Source: Flavobacterium sp. J49
Lineage (GTDB): Bacteria > Bacteroidota > Bacteroidia > Flavobacteriales > Flavobacteriaceae
Length of the DNA stretch: 64,000 nt
Direction of reading: 5' to 3'
NCBI RefSeq assembly: GCF_011742145.1
Contig: NZ_JAAQQU010000104.1
Location: forward strand, 866,374-930,373
Made by a program: the position numbers and the translations under genes
Notes under the pieces: generated by a model
Databases searched by the model: none
Told to the model about the DNA's origin: nothing
What the model saw: only the letters and a program-made list of their open reading frames with translations
Shown: in pieces, positions 1-7,772 of the stretch
Numbering within the stretch: the stretch's first letter is position 1
Layout: each line of letters opens with the position of its first letter

Positions 1-366
1 TTACCAAATATTGAATTGGGATACAGTTACACCATAAACGATTATCCCAACGATACTTTTTTCACCGATAGACCAACGATAAAATTGGATTATTTCTTCC
101 TAAAAAGTTTCTCTTTCGTGAGTGAATACGAGTTTTATCACTATTACAACAAAGACAAATCGGTAGAGAATGAATACGATTTTCTATCGGCGAGTTTGAT
201 TTATCAAAAGACCAAAGACAGCAAATGGGAGTATAAAATTTCGGCTACCAACTTACTTAATACAACGTCTTTAAATGATGACAATTTCTCTCAATTTTCT
301 ACCAGAACATCGCAATACAGAGTGCAACCACGTTATGTAATGTTGAGTTTGAAATACAATTTATAA
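1..366 (+). CDS. C-terminal end of an outer-membrane beta-barrel protein (TonB-dependent receptor type), partial
   Basis: The frame is open from base 1, so the start lies outside the window and only the last ~121 residues are visible. The sequence alternates polar and aromatic/hydrophobic residues as amphipathic beta strands do. It contains the phrase ATNLLNT and closes with strand VMLSLKYNL, with an aromatic residue near the C terminus as expected for insertion by the BAM complex. This matches the last barrel strands of TonB-dependent receptors of Bacteroidota, but another barrel protein is possible. A strong terminator follows at 393-424. Confidence 0.7.
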   Translation, partial: LPNIELGYSYTINDYPNDTFFTDRPTIKLDYFFLKSFSFVSEYEFYHYYNKDKSVENEYDFLSASLIYQKTKDSKWEYKISATNLLNTTSLNDDNFSQFSTRTSQYRVQPRYVMLSLKYNL

Positions 367-392
367 GCCTTTTACAATTGGATTTTTAAGTG

Positions 393-424
393 AACTTCCG
401 TTATTTTTAGCGGAAGTTTTTTTA
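393..424 (+). terminator. Intrinsic terminator after the barrel gene
   Basis: AACTTCCG (393-400) pairs with CGGAAGTT (411-418) around a 10-nt loop and is followed by a run of T. It closes the transcript of the partial first gene. Confidence 0.85.
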
Positions 425-512
425 TGAGATAATATTTTCACGAATTGCACGTTAGTTGTGTGAAATATATTATTTTTAAAAAGTATTATAGTAGCCAATA
501 AAAGTATCTTTC

Positions 513-2849
513 ATGAAAAATTTCTCTATTTTATTATTTTTTTCTGTCATTACATTCGGTTATGCCCAAACGCCCATACTTGAGCCGGGTATTTATAAGT
601 CAACCACAAAAGGACAGAAGGTTATGTTGAAAATCCTTGAAGACAACCAATTTGAAATGGCTTTTTTGTTCGGAAAATATACAGTTCAAAACGATACCAT
701 TACGTTTAATAATTCGGAATCCAATGAGTCAAGTTTTAAGATTAAAATCAACAAAGATGCGCCGTTTTCGAGTACGTTTAAATTAAAATTTGACAACCAA
801 AATTTACTTTACGCCGGTTACGACATCTACATAGGAACCCAAAAAGAGGAACATACCATTGTTGAATACAAGCCACTCAATGAGTATCTTCGTAAAAGCA
901 GTTTAGGCGACCTGTCCAGAAAAAAGGAAGTTAAAATAGACGTCGAAAAGACAAAATATTTGTACTTCGTTGAAATCAATAGAAAACGTGGCGCTGTAGT
1001 GACTAAATTTCAAATTGATCCAAGTGTTAACGAAATAGAAGTTCAATACGACTATAATCTGTTTAACGCTATTGAGTTAAAAGGAATAGTAGACAAAGAA
1101 ACCAAAAAACTGTCAGTAAGAGAAGGACGCAGACTGAATCCGGCTTTTGATTTTGAGAAAGAAGGTTCGGCAATAGCGCCCAAAAATGAAATCAATCCCA
1201 TCGCCATTGCAAACGAAAAAGATTGGTTGAAAAATAATGGCTTTGAAAATAAGGACGAATTTGACAGCAGTTATTTGGAAAGACGCCAAACCAATACCTA
1301 TAATTTCAAACTTCCGGTTTTAAAAACCTATGCTGAAGCCTTGAAAAGTCTTGAAAAAACGCCCGAAAAGTTTTTGGTAATTTCCTTTGACAACCGTAAA
1401 AACAGCAAAGCTGAATTCACTGAGTTTGTGACTCAAAAAGAGCAAAGATTATCGCGTTTTATGCGAACAAAGTACAACGCAGAAAAAGACCAATTCAATT
1501 ATTATTTAGCTACCGAAAAAGACCAGGTGTTGCTGCAAAACTTCAAAATCAAAGACAAAACAGCTTTGGTCTTTGTCAATGCTAATGGCGATTTGCTTTA
1601 TTATACGCCGGGTACTTTAGAAGAAAATTCCAGTCTGTTTGAAATTTATTATTCGGTTTATGATGAAGTCAAAAGAGCCGATGCTCATGTAAGGTTGGAT
1701 AAATTGGTGAAAAATAAAAAAGCATCGCTGGCTGATTTTAAAAAATCTTTGGCCGAAATCATCAAAACCAAAAAGAACTTTAACGAGTATGCCGAAGGTG
1801 TTGTAGATACTGTTGCGGTTGAAGAAATTGATACTGCCGCTGCCGTAGTAGAAGAAGAATATTATGATGAGACCATAGCCGATACCACTGCTGTTGAAGC
1901 CGTTTTGGATGGAATGGACGACTATTTGCATGTTGACAATCCTGAAAACTTGTACAACGTATTAACTCCAAAAGAGATAATCGCCGAGAAATGGAAAATA
2001 TTAGTTGATTTCTACACCCGCAAAGAAACCTATGATGAAGAATTTGGCCAGCTCTGTAAAAGTGAATTACTCAATACCGGTTTCCTTTATAAATTATATG
2101 GACAACCTAAGTCAATTACCGACACCGATTTTATAATATTAGATTATTTATTCAAGCGTTATAAAGAGATACAAAAGATTGATGAAAAACCGGCGGAAAA
2201 GGAAGTCAGTTATCTTTTCGGATTAAGAAATACTTATGCCGAGAAGAGTATAAGTTCTGTTTTGAGTTCCTTCTTCCAAAATCCTAATTCGGAGTCCATT
2301 CCCGTTTCCAAAGGACACCAATTAAAACTGGTGGAGTATTATAAGACTTTTTTAAAAATTTCTGGATTCAATCAAAGCGATTTTAAAAATTATTTGGCCA
2401 ATATTAAAGAAGCTTATCCTAATGATTACTCTTTGTACTTCAAAGAATATGATGAGTATTTCCAAGCCATAGAAACTAAAAATGCCAGTTTGTTTGAAAC
2501 TTTAGACGAACTATATACCGGCCAAAAAAGCAATCACCGCTCTTGGTCAGGGTTCAAAGAAGAGTTTTGTGATTTGGCCAATAGCGTAGCATGGCAAGTG
2601 GTTGAAACCAAAACCAAAGACATGAACACCATTCAAAAAGCTATCCGATGGAGTGAAGCCAGTGTGAAAGTCTTTAAAACCGAGCACCGATATTTAGACA
2701 CTTTGGCCCAACTTTATTACATGAATAATCAAAAAGATCAAGCCTTACTAACCGAGCAAAAAGCCATTGATCATGTACCGGCGGATGACAAATCCATTTT
2801 AAATGAATACAAAGAAGTTTTAAAACGAATGCAAAACGGCACTTACTAA
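513..2849 (+). CDS. Secreted hypothetical protein with a thioredoxin-like middle region lacking CXXC
   Basis: 778 residues. It begins with a signal peptide (hydrophobic LLFFSVITFGYA followed by Q, residues ~4-19), so it is exported. Residues ~270-360 read like a thioredoxin-fold segment (a KFLVISFDN strand, then a helix, then TALVFVNANGDLLYY), but no CXXC redox motif is present. An acidic stretch near residues 430-460 is rich in Glu, Asp, Thr and Ala. The last ~80 residues look like a TPR-type helical pair (SVKVFKTEHRYLDTLAQLYY, then DQALLTEQKAI). I do not recognise a named family and infer only a periplasmic or surface role. It stands alone between two terminators. Confidence 0.8.
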   Translation: MKNFSILLFFSVITFGYAQTPILEPGIYKSTTKGQKVMLKILEDNQFEMAFLFGKYTVQNDTITFNNSESNESSFKIKINKDAPFSSTFKLKFDNQNLLYAGYDIYIGTQKEEHTIVEYKPLNEYLRKSSLGDLSRKKEVKIDVEKTKYLYFVEINRKRGAVVTKFQIDPSVNEIEVQYDYNLFNAIELKGIVDKETKKLSVREGRRLNPAFDFEKEGSAIAPKNEINPIAIANEKDWLKNNGFENKDEFDSSYLERRQTNTYNFKLPVLKTYAEALKSLEKTPEKFLVISFDNRKNSKAEFTEFVTQKEQRLSRFMRTKYNAEKDQFNYYLATEKDQVLLQNFKIKDKTALVFVNANGDLLYYTPGTLEENSSLFEIYYSVYDEVKRADAHVRLDKLVKNKKASLADFKKSLAEIIKTKKNFNEYAEGVVDTVAVEEIDTAAAVVEEEYYDETIADTTAVEAVLDGMDDYLHVDNPENLYNVLTPKEIIAEKWKILVDFYTRKETYDEEFGQLCKSELLNTGFLYKLYGQPKSITDTDFIILDYLFKRYKEIQKIDEKPAEKEVSYLFGLRNTYAEKSISSVLSSFFQNPNSESIPVSKGHQLKLVEYYKTFLKISGFNQSDFKNYLANIKEAYPNDYSLYFKEYDEYFQAIETKNASLFETLDELYTGQKSNHRSWSGFKEEFCDLANSVAWQVVETKTKDMNTIQKAIRWSEASVKVFKTEHRYLDTLAQLYYMNNQKDQALLTEQKAIDHVPADDKSILNEYKEVLKRMQNGTY

Positions 2850-2854
2850 AAAGC

Positions 2855-2885
2855 AAAAACCCCAACTCATCGAGTTGGGGTTTTT
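2855..2885. terminator. Bidirectional intrinsic terminator between the hypothetical gene and metK
   Basis: CCCCAACTC (2860-2868) pairs with GAGTTGGGG (2872-2880) around a 3-nt loop. A run of A precedes it and a run of T follows it, so it can terminate both the plus-strand gene and convergent metK. Confidence 0.92.
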
Positions 2886-2907
2886 TATCTTCTATTGGTT
2901 TCGAAAA

Positions 2908-4158
2908 TTACAATCCGAAAGCCGATTTTACTTTGTCTACGAAATCTAATTTCTCCCAAGTGAACAACTCAACGGTTACGGTTTTGCTGTCACCATTTGG
3001 TGTTTTGAAAGTTTTAGTAACAGTTTCCGGCTTTCTTCCCATGTGTCCGTAAGCTGCAGTTTCACTGTAAATTGGATTTCTCAATTTCAAACGTTGCTCA
3101 ATAAAGTAAGGTCTCATATCAAATATGCCTTCTACTACTTTGCTGATTTCACCATCGGTCAAGTTTACTTTGGCAGTGCCATAAGTATTCACATTAATCG
3201 ACGTTGGTTTAGCCACTCCAATTGCATAAGAAACTTGTACCAATATCTCATCACACAATCCGGCAGCCACCAAGTTTTTAGCAATATGACGCGTTGCATA
3301 AGCCGCTGAACGGTCTACTTTTGAAGGATCTTTTCCGGAGAATGCACCACCACCGTGAGCTCCTTTTCCACCATAAGTATCTACGATGATTTTTCTTCCG
3401 GTCAAACCGGTATCTCCGTGTGGTCCGCCAATAACGAACTTCCCGGTAGGGTTGATGTGGTAAGTAATATTGTCATTGAACAAATGAGCATATTGTGGAT
3501 ATTTTGCTTTGATTCTCGGAATCAAAATCGAAATCAAGTCGCTTTTAATTTTGGCCAACATCGTAGCTTCATCTGCAAAATCATCGTGTTGGGTTGAGAT
3601 TACAATGGCGTCAATTCTAACCGGTTTGTTATCATCAGAATACTCCAAAGTCACTTGTGATTTAGCATCAGGGCGCAAGTATGTAATTTCGTTGTTTTCT
3701 CTTCTCAAGTTAGCCAACTCGATTAACAAAGCATGAGACAAATCCAAAGCCAATGGCATGTAATTTTCGGTTTCGTTAGTCGCGTAACCAAACATCATTC
3801 CTTGATCACCGGCACCTTGTTCTTCTTTGCTGGCTCTGTCAACACCTTGATTGATATCGGCAGATTGCTCGTGAATGGCTGATAAAACACCACAAGAGTT
3901 GGCTTCAAACATGTATTCGCTCTTCGTGTAACCAATTTTTCTGATTACTTCTCTTGCAATTGATTGCACGTCAAGATAAGTATTTGATTTTACCTCACCC
4001 GCCAAAATCACCTGACCAGTAGTAACCAATGTTTCACAAGCTACTTTTGACTCAGCATCAAAGGCTAAAAAGTTGTCGATTAACGCGTCACTAATTTGAT
4101 CTGCCACCTTGTCCGGATGCCCTTCACTAACCGACTCCGACGTAAATAAATAAGCCAT
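2908..4158 (-). CDS. metK: S-adenosylmethionine synthetase
   Basis: 416 residues, the usual length for the family. MetK makes S-adenosylmethionine from methionine and ATP in the cytoplasm. The N terminus carries the hallmark [19 protein letters not shown]; further motifs are [10 protein letters not shown] (central), [20 protein letters not shown] (methionine/ATP site) and [18 protein letters not shown] (the glycine-rich P-loop-like segment). The gene is monocistronic and convergent with its neighbour. Its 5' leader on the minus strand holds a SAM-II-like riboswitch directly after a consensus promoter, so feedback by its own product is likely. It stands beside the methionine biosynthesis operons, transcribed away from them. 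Confidence 0.98.
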   Translation of the reverse strand: MAYLFTSESVSEGHPDKVADQISDALIDNFLAFDAESKVACETLVTTGQVILAGEVKSNTYLDVQSIAREVIRKIGYTKSEYMFEANSCGVLSAIHEQSADINQGVDRASKEEQGAGDQGMMFGYATNETENYMPLALDLSHALLIELANLRRENNEITYLRPDAKSQVTLEYSDDNKPVRIDAIVISTQHDDFADEATMLAKIKSDLISILIPRIKAKYPQYAHLFNDNITYHINPTGKFVIGGPHGDTGLTGRKIIVDTYGGKGAHGGGAFSGKDPSKVDRSAAYATRHIAKNLVAAGLCDEILVQVSYAIGVAKPTSINVNTYGTAKVNLTDGEISKVVEGIFDMRPYFIEQRLKLRNPIYSETAAYGHMGRKPETVTKTFKTPNGDSKTVTVELFTWEKLDFVDKVKSAFGL

Positions 4159-4191
4159 AACTATATTTTAGTTTAATATTAATTTTTAGTG

Positions 4192-4281
4192 AAAAAAGAG
4201 GAGATTGCCACGAAAGCTAAAGGAGAGTTTCTGCTTTAGCATTTTTTAACGAGGTTGCAATCAGTTCAAATTTTTCCTCTC
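4192..4281 (-). promoter_or_regulatory. SAM-II-like riboswitch in the metK leader
   Basis: Read on the minus strand: P1 arms are GAGG (4279-4276) and CCTC (4254-4251). The second arm is preceded by TTGCAA and followed by GTTAAA, then the conserved GCTAAAG (4240-4234). Pseudoknot pairing is available: CTG-ATT in the P1 loop with AAT, then GCTAAAG, then CAG. This order and the TTGCA/CGTTAAA/GCTAAAG phrases match the SAM-II (metA-motif) class, known from alphaproteobacteria and reported in some Bacteroidota. Downstream CTTTAGC (4222-4216) can pair with GCTAAAG, and GCAATC (4208-4203) with GATTGC (4262-4257), before six T (4197-4192). This gives an alternative terminator-like fold that destroys the aptamer. 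The class assignment is by eye. Confidence 0.7.
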
Positions 4282-4293
4282 ATTTTTCGGTTG

Positions 4294-4322
4294 CAAATGT
4301 ATAAAGACTATTTAGAATACAA
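4294..4322 (-). promoter_or_regulatory. Promoter of metK
   Basis: On the minus strand a TTG (4322-4320) is followed after 18 nt by TACATTTG (4301-4294), a full match to the Bacteroidota TAnnTTTG -7 element. The predicted start near 4287 puts the riboswitch P1 stem within about 6 nt of the RNA 5' end. Confidence 0.7.
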
Positions 4323-4427
4323 AAAACTATTTTGCTTTTTTTGTTTTTTTTATGATACTTCCAAAATTCTAAATACGTAGTATTTAAATATATATACACC
4401 CACTTCAAATGTTAAATTTTCAGATTT

Positions 4428-4461
4428 TGTTTGGTGGATTGAAAAAACATTCAGAAGTTTG
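4428..4461 (+). promoter_or_regulatory. Candidate promoter of the metY leader transcript
   Basis: TTTG (4430-4433) is separated by 20 nt from GAAGTTTG (4454-4461), a near match to TAnnTTTG. Transcription would start near 4468, about 40 nt before the first leader peptide. The match is imperfect, so this is weak. Confidence 0.3.
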
Positions 4462-4506
4462 TCTCATCAAATAACAACTGGAAAAATGAAATTTACAATT
4501 TGTCAT

Positions 4507-4554
4507 ATGTGTCGCATGATGTGGAAAAATTCCGCAGAGGACGCTATTGCATAA
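4507..4554 (+). CDS. Candidate short Met/Cys leader peptide (first attenuator of metY)
   Basis: A 15-codon frame beginning M-C-R-M-M-W and ending at TAA 4552-4554. Met or Cys fills four of the first five codons. The 3' half of the frame contains GCAGAGG (4534-4540), which is exactly complementary to the 5' arm CCTCTGC (4587-4593) of the terminator that follows. A ribosome stalled on the Met codons (4516-4521) would leave GCAGAGG free to form an antiterminator; a ribosome reaching the stop would sit partly over it. This is the layout of trp/his-type attenuation. The frame is very short, so chance cannot be excluded. Confidence 0.5.
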   Translation: MCRMMWKNSAEDAIA

Positions 4555-4583
4555 TTTTAAATTTTTTTAAAATATATTCAATC

Positions 4584-4612
4584 AAACCTCTGCTAACCGC
4601 AGGGGTTTTTTT
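4584..4612 (+). terminator. Attenuator terminator 1 upstream of metY
   Basis: AAACCTCTGC (4584-4593) pairs with GCAGGGGTTT (4599-4608), loop TAACC, followed by a T run. It lies within the metY leader with no full-length gene before it, so premature termination is its only evident role. The competing antiterminator arm is GCAGAGG at 4534-4540. Confidence 0.85.
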
Positions 4613-4625
4613 ATTTAGAACAAAT

Positions 4626-4651
4626 TGTCACCCTGAGTGTAGTCGAAGGGT
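4626..4651 (+). repeat. Dispersed intergenic repeat of the CCCTGAG...TCGAAGGG type
   Basis: The 26-bp stretch begins TGTCACCCTGAG and ends AGTCGAAGGGT. It has a CCCT/AGGG inverted terminal match and resembles a short repeat commonly scattered in Bacteroidota spacers. It separates the two metY attenuators. Confidence 0.55.
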
Positions 4652-4679
4652 CAATCCAAAACAAAAAGAAGTAAAAACA

Positions 4680-4778
4680 ATGAAAGTAACAGCAAAAAAT
4701 ATGATGATGGACCGTATGATGCACATGATGATGTGTTGTTGTATTGGCATATCCTGTTACCAAAAGCGAAAGACGTAA
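4680..4778 (+). CDS. Methionine/cysteine-rich leader peptide (second attenuator of metY)
   Basis: A 32-residue frame from ATG 4680 to TAA 4778. It holds nine Met and four Cys, clustered as MMM (residues 8-10), MM (13-14), MMM directly followed by CCC (16-21), and Cys26. The last codons, for Y-Q-K, contain ACCAAAAG (4759-4766), complementary over 8 bp to CTTTTGGT (4808-4815) of the terminator behind it. Ribosomes stalled at the Met or Cys runs leave ACCAAAAG free; ribosomes at the stop cover it. The composition matches the end products of the operon it precedes (metY-osmC-metX-hom). It is not a functional protein in itself. The in-frame open reading continues upstream to 4500, but the ATG at 4680 fits the attenuator logic. 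Confidence 0.88.
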   Translation: MKVTAKNMMMDRMMHMMMCCCIGISCYQKRKT

Positions 4779-4802
4779 TCGAAGTTTATATTTATACTCT
4801 AG

Positions 4803-4839
4803 AAGTCCTTTTGGTAAGCCATCCAAAAGGACTTTTTTT
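4803..4839 (+). terminator. Attenuator terminator 2 upstream of metY
   Basis: AAGTCCTTTTGG (4803-4814) forms a perfect 12-bp stem with CCAAAAGGACTT (4823-4834), loop of 8 nt, followed by more T. It lies 25 nt after the leader-peptide stop and 36 nt before metY. The alternative antiterminator uses 4759-4766 with 4808-4815. An imperfect 8-bp tandem repeat (units AAAAATCT, 4845-4868) follows just before metY. Confidence 0.92.
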
Positions 4840-4874
4840 ATTCCAAAAATCTAATAATCTAAAAATCAGAAAAA

Positions 4875-6167
4875 ATGAGCACACAAAAATTCGCAACCAA
4901 TGCCTTGCACGCCGGACACGACGTTACTAAAAACGCAGGAACCAGAGCCGTTCCAATCTACCAAACAACTTCGTATGTATTCAACAATTCTGACCATGCC
5001 GCTAATTTATTTGGCCTGGCCGAAGCCGGATTCATCTACACCCGTTTGAACAATCCAACCAATGACATTTTAGAACAACGCTTAGCCGCACTCGAAGGCG
5101 GCATCGGAGCAGTAGTTACCGCTTCTGGAACTTCTGCTATCGCCACCAGTTTATTGGTTTTACTAAAAGCCGGTGACCACATCGTAGCTTCTAACAGCCT
5201 TTACGGCGGAACTTACAATTTGTTGAGCGTAACCTTGCCAAGATTGGGCATCACAACGACTTTTGTAGATCCGTCAAACCCAGAAAACTTTACCAAAGCC
5301 GCCCAAGAAAATACCAGAGCGTTTTTCGCTGAAAGTTTGGGTAACCCAAAATTAGACGTACTCGATTTGAAAGCGATTTCGGCAGCAGCCAAAGCATTTA
5401 AAGTGCCTTTCATCGTCGACAATACAGTGGCTACGCCTTATTTGTTGAACCCAATTCAATATGGTGCCGACATAGTCATTCACTCCTTAACCAAATACAT
5501 CACCGGAAACGGAACGTCACTTGGCGGTGTAATCATCGATGCCGGAAACTTTGATTGGAGCAACGGAAAATTCCCTGAATTCACCGAACCGTCTGCCGGT
5601 TACCACGGTTTGAAATATTACGAAGCATTGGGCGCAGCGTCATTTATTGCTAAAGTAAGAATCGAAGGATTGCGTGATTTTGGGGCAGCTTTAAGTCCGT
5701 TCAACGCGTTCCAAACGATTCAAGGATTGGAAACTTTGGAAATCAGAATTAAAAAACATAGCGAAAATGCTTTGGCTTTAGCCCAATGGTTGCAAGCACA
5801 GGAAGTAGTAGCATGGGTAAATTATCCGGGATTGGAAACTTCTAAATACAAAACTCTAGCCGATGAATATTTACCGGAAGGCAAAAGCGGCATCGTAACT
5901 TTCGGTTTAAAAGGCGGATTTGAAGCAGCCAAGAAAGTAGCTGATGAGACCAAATTATTCTCGTTACTAGCTAACATTGGAGATACCAAATCACTAATTA
6001 TCCATCCGGCGAGTACAACGCATCAGCAATTGTCCGACGCAGAGCAAGAAGCCACCGGAGTAACCAAAGACTTAATCCGTTTGTCCGTTGGTTTAGAAAA
6101 CATCGCCGATTTGAAAGCCGATTTGAAAGAAGCCTTTGTAAAAATTAAAACCCCACAAACCGTATAA
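4875..6167 (+). CDS. metY: O-acetylhomoserine sulfhydrylase (Cys/Met-metabolism PLP enzyme)
   Basis: 430 residues, typical length for MetY/Met17. It replaces the acetyl group of O-acetylhomoserine with sulfide to give homocysteine (or with methanethiol to give methionine). Family motifs: the YTRLNNPTNDILEQRLAALEGG segment near residue 55 (tetramer and substrate contacts), then IVDNTVATPYLLNP, and the PLP-binding lysine in HSLTKYITG (Lys207). The C-terminal HPASTTHQQLS is typical of the sulfhydrylase branch. It is first in a four-gene operon with osmC, metX and hom, which together run from homoserine to homocysteine. Expression should be set by the two upstream Met/Cys attenuators. Confidence 0.95.
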   Translation: MSTQKFATNALHAGHDVTKNAGTRAVPIYQTTSYVFNNSDHAANLFGLAEAGFIYTRLNNPTNDILEQRLAALEGGIGAVVTASGTSAIATSLLVLLKAGDHIVASNSLYGGTYNLLSVTLPRLGITTTFVDPSNPENFTKAAQENTRAFFAESLGNPKLDVLDLKAISAAAKAFKVPFIVDNTVATPYLLNPIQYGADIVIHSLTKYITGNGTSLGGVIIDAGNFDWSNGKFPEFTEPSAGYHGLKYYEALGAASFIAKVRIEGLRDFGAALSPFNAFQTIQGLETLEIRIKKHSENALALAQWLQAQEVVAWVNYPGLETSKYKTLADEYLPEGKSGIVTFGLKGGFEAAKKVADETKLFSLLANIGDTKSLIIHPASTTHQQLSDAEQEATGVTKDLIRLSVGLENIADLKADLKEAFVKIKTPQTV

Positions 6168-6168
6168 C

Positions 6169-6627
6169 ATGAGCACCAAAACCGTAAACATAGTTGGCTA
6201 TGCCAAAGAAAGCAATCAGTTTGTTGTCAAAGCACAAAACTTTGATGTCAGAATCAGTAAGAACGAGCAATTTCCTGAATTGGAAGGGCCAAGTCCGCTA
6301 GAGTATGTCTTGGCTGGTTATGCCGGTTGCATCAACGCCGTCGGAAAATTGGTAGCCAAAGAACAAGGCATCGTTTTAAAATCACTTCAGGTAGAAATCT
6401 CGGGAACCCTAAGTTTAGACAAATACCAGGGAAAGATTAGCGATGAAAGAGCCGGATTTAAAACCATAGAAGTAACGGTTAGACCTACTTCCGACGCGAC
6501 CTTGGAACAATTGAAAGACTGGTTAATCGAAGTGGAAAACCGTTGTCCCATTCAGGACAACTTACTCCGTCCGACCCCGGTGTCGGTAGTATTATTCAAA
6601 GAGTTTCTAACTACGGAAGCCGCTTAG
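6169..6627 (+). CDS. OsmC-family thiol-dependent peroxidase-like protein
   Basis: 152 residues. OsmC/Ohr proteins reduce organic hydroperoxides with a pair of cysteines. Both expected cysteines are visible, one in AGYAGCINAV (~residue 50) and one in ENRCPIQDNL (~residue 125), and the PSPLEYVLAG phrase is characteristic. It starts one base after the metY stop, so it is translationally linked to metY. Its place inside a methionine operon suggests a role linked to sulfur or thiol metabolism, or protection from peroxides, but the substrate is unknown. Confidence 0.85.
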   Translation: MSTKTVNIVGYAKESNQFVVKAQNFDVRISKNEQFPELEGPSPLEYVLAGYAGCINAVGKLVAKEQGIVLKSLQVEISGTLSLDKYQGKISDERAGFKTIEVTVRPTSDATLEQLKDWLIEVENRCPIQDNLLRPTPVSVVLFKEFLTTEAA

Positions 6628-6770
6628 AGACTTAAAAAAGAAAAACCATTGGTTTTATTCCGCTGCGCTCCATACAATTCGGCAGCGCCTCGGGTGGTTT
6701 TGTTTGTTTGTTAAGACTGTCTTCAAAGTTGAGTTTGAAGGCAGTCTTTTAAAAAAATTAAAAAAATAAT
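6628..6770 (+). terminator. Intra-operon spacer with hairpins; strongest is a terminator-like stem at 6713-6750
   Basis: AAGACTGTCTTCAAA (6713-6727) pairs with TTTGAAGGCAGTCTT (6734-6748), loop GTTGAG, but only a short T run follows. Upstream are AAAACC/GGTTTT (6642-6656) and a CGCTGC/GCAGCG pair (6661-6687). No leader peptide is visible here. The element may partly uncouple metX-hom from metY-osmC. Confidence 0.5.
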
Positions 6771-7772
6771 ATGAAAAAGTTGGAAAAAATAGATTTGTTC
6801 AATTTTAGTTTGAAAAACGGAAAACATCGCCCTTATATTCCATTGTTTTATCAAACTTTTGGCCAGCCCATTGGGTCAGCGCCTGTCGTGGTAGTCAATC
6901 ACGCTTTGACAGGAAACTCCAATGTCACCGGAGAAAACGGCTGGTGGAATGATTTGATTGGTGATGGGAAAATTATCGATACCCATTATTTCACAGTGAT
7001 TGCTTTCAATATTCCCGGAAATGGTTATGATGACAATTTTGGCAATTTGATTTCAAATTATAAAGATTTTACCATTCGTGACATCGCACGCATTTTTTGG
7101 GAAGGTTTAGATTTCCTGAAAGTAGAACAAGTTTTCGCCATAATCGGCGGAAGTTTAGGTGGCGCAGTAGCCTGGGAAATGGCAGTATTGAAACCGAATA
7201 CAGTTCAAAATTTAATCCCGATAGCCACCGATTGGAAAGCCACGGATTGGGTCATCGCCAATGTCTTAATCCAAGACCAAGTGCTGAACAATTCTGATGA
7301 TCCGATTGCCGACGCGAGATTGCACGCCATGTTATTGTACCGAACACCTCAATCCATAAACCAACGTTTTCAAAGAACTAAATTCAATGATTCTTCTGTT
7401 TTTCAAATTGAGAATTGGCTGGCCAATCACGGCGTAAAACTCAAAAACCGCTTTCGGTTATCGGCTTACAAATTGATGAACCATTTGCTCAAAACCAATG
7501 ATATCACTCGAGAAAGAAATGATTTTTTGGCTGTAGCCAAAGAAATTCAAGCTAACATTCACGTTGTTGCAGTAGATACCGATTACTTTTTCATCCCGGA
7601 CGAAAACCGTGAAACGGTTGAAAGCTTAAAACCAATCAAAGAAAATACATTCTATCATGAAATAAAATCCATCCACGGACACGACGCTTTTTTAATCGAA
7701 TTCGAACAATTAGCCCAAATTTTAGGGCCTATTTTTAACCAACAAAAACAACAAACATATGTCAGCGCTTAG
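6771..7772 (+). CDS. metX: Homoserine O-acetyltransferase-like alpha/beta hydrolase
   Basis: 333 residues. MetX transfers acetyl from acetyl-CoA to homoserine, giving the substrate of MetY. The fold is alpha/beta hydrolase: NHALTGNSNVTGENGWW (oxyanion region), nucleophile elbow GGSLGG with Ser128, and catalytic His in IHGHDAFLIEF near the C terminus. The arrangement with metY and hom supports MetX rather than a generic esterase. The family acylates with acetyl or succinyl, which motifs alone cannot settle. The stop lies 14 bp inside hom, so the two are translationally coupled. Confidence 0.88.
   Translation: MKKLEKIDLFNFSLKNGKHRPYIPLFYQTFGQPIGSAPVVVVNHALTGNSNVTGENGWWNDLIGDGKIIDTHYFTVIAFNIPGNGYDDNFGNLISNYKDFTIRDIARIFWEGLDFLKVEQVFAIIGGSLGGAVAWEMAVLKPNTVQNLIPIATDWKATDWVIANVLIQDQVLNNSDDPIADARLHAMLLYRTPQSINQRFQRTKFNDSSVFQIENWLANHGVKLKNRFRLSAYKLMNHLLKTNDITRERNDFLAVAKEIQANIHVVAVDTDYFFIPDENRETVESLKPIKENTFYHEIKSIHGHDAFLIEFEQLAQILGPIFNQQKQQTYVSA

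Noticed and set aside
4500..4778. Single 92-residue protein reading through both attenuator regions
   Set aside because: The first two thirds cross a terminator and a dispersed repeat and have no protein-like features; the Met/Cys leader from ATG 4680 explains the only meaningful part.
6628..6770. A further amino-acid attenuator before metX
   Set aside because: Hairpins are present but there is no leader frame with Met, Cys or Thr runs and only a short T tract.
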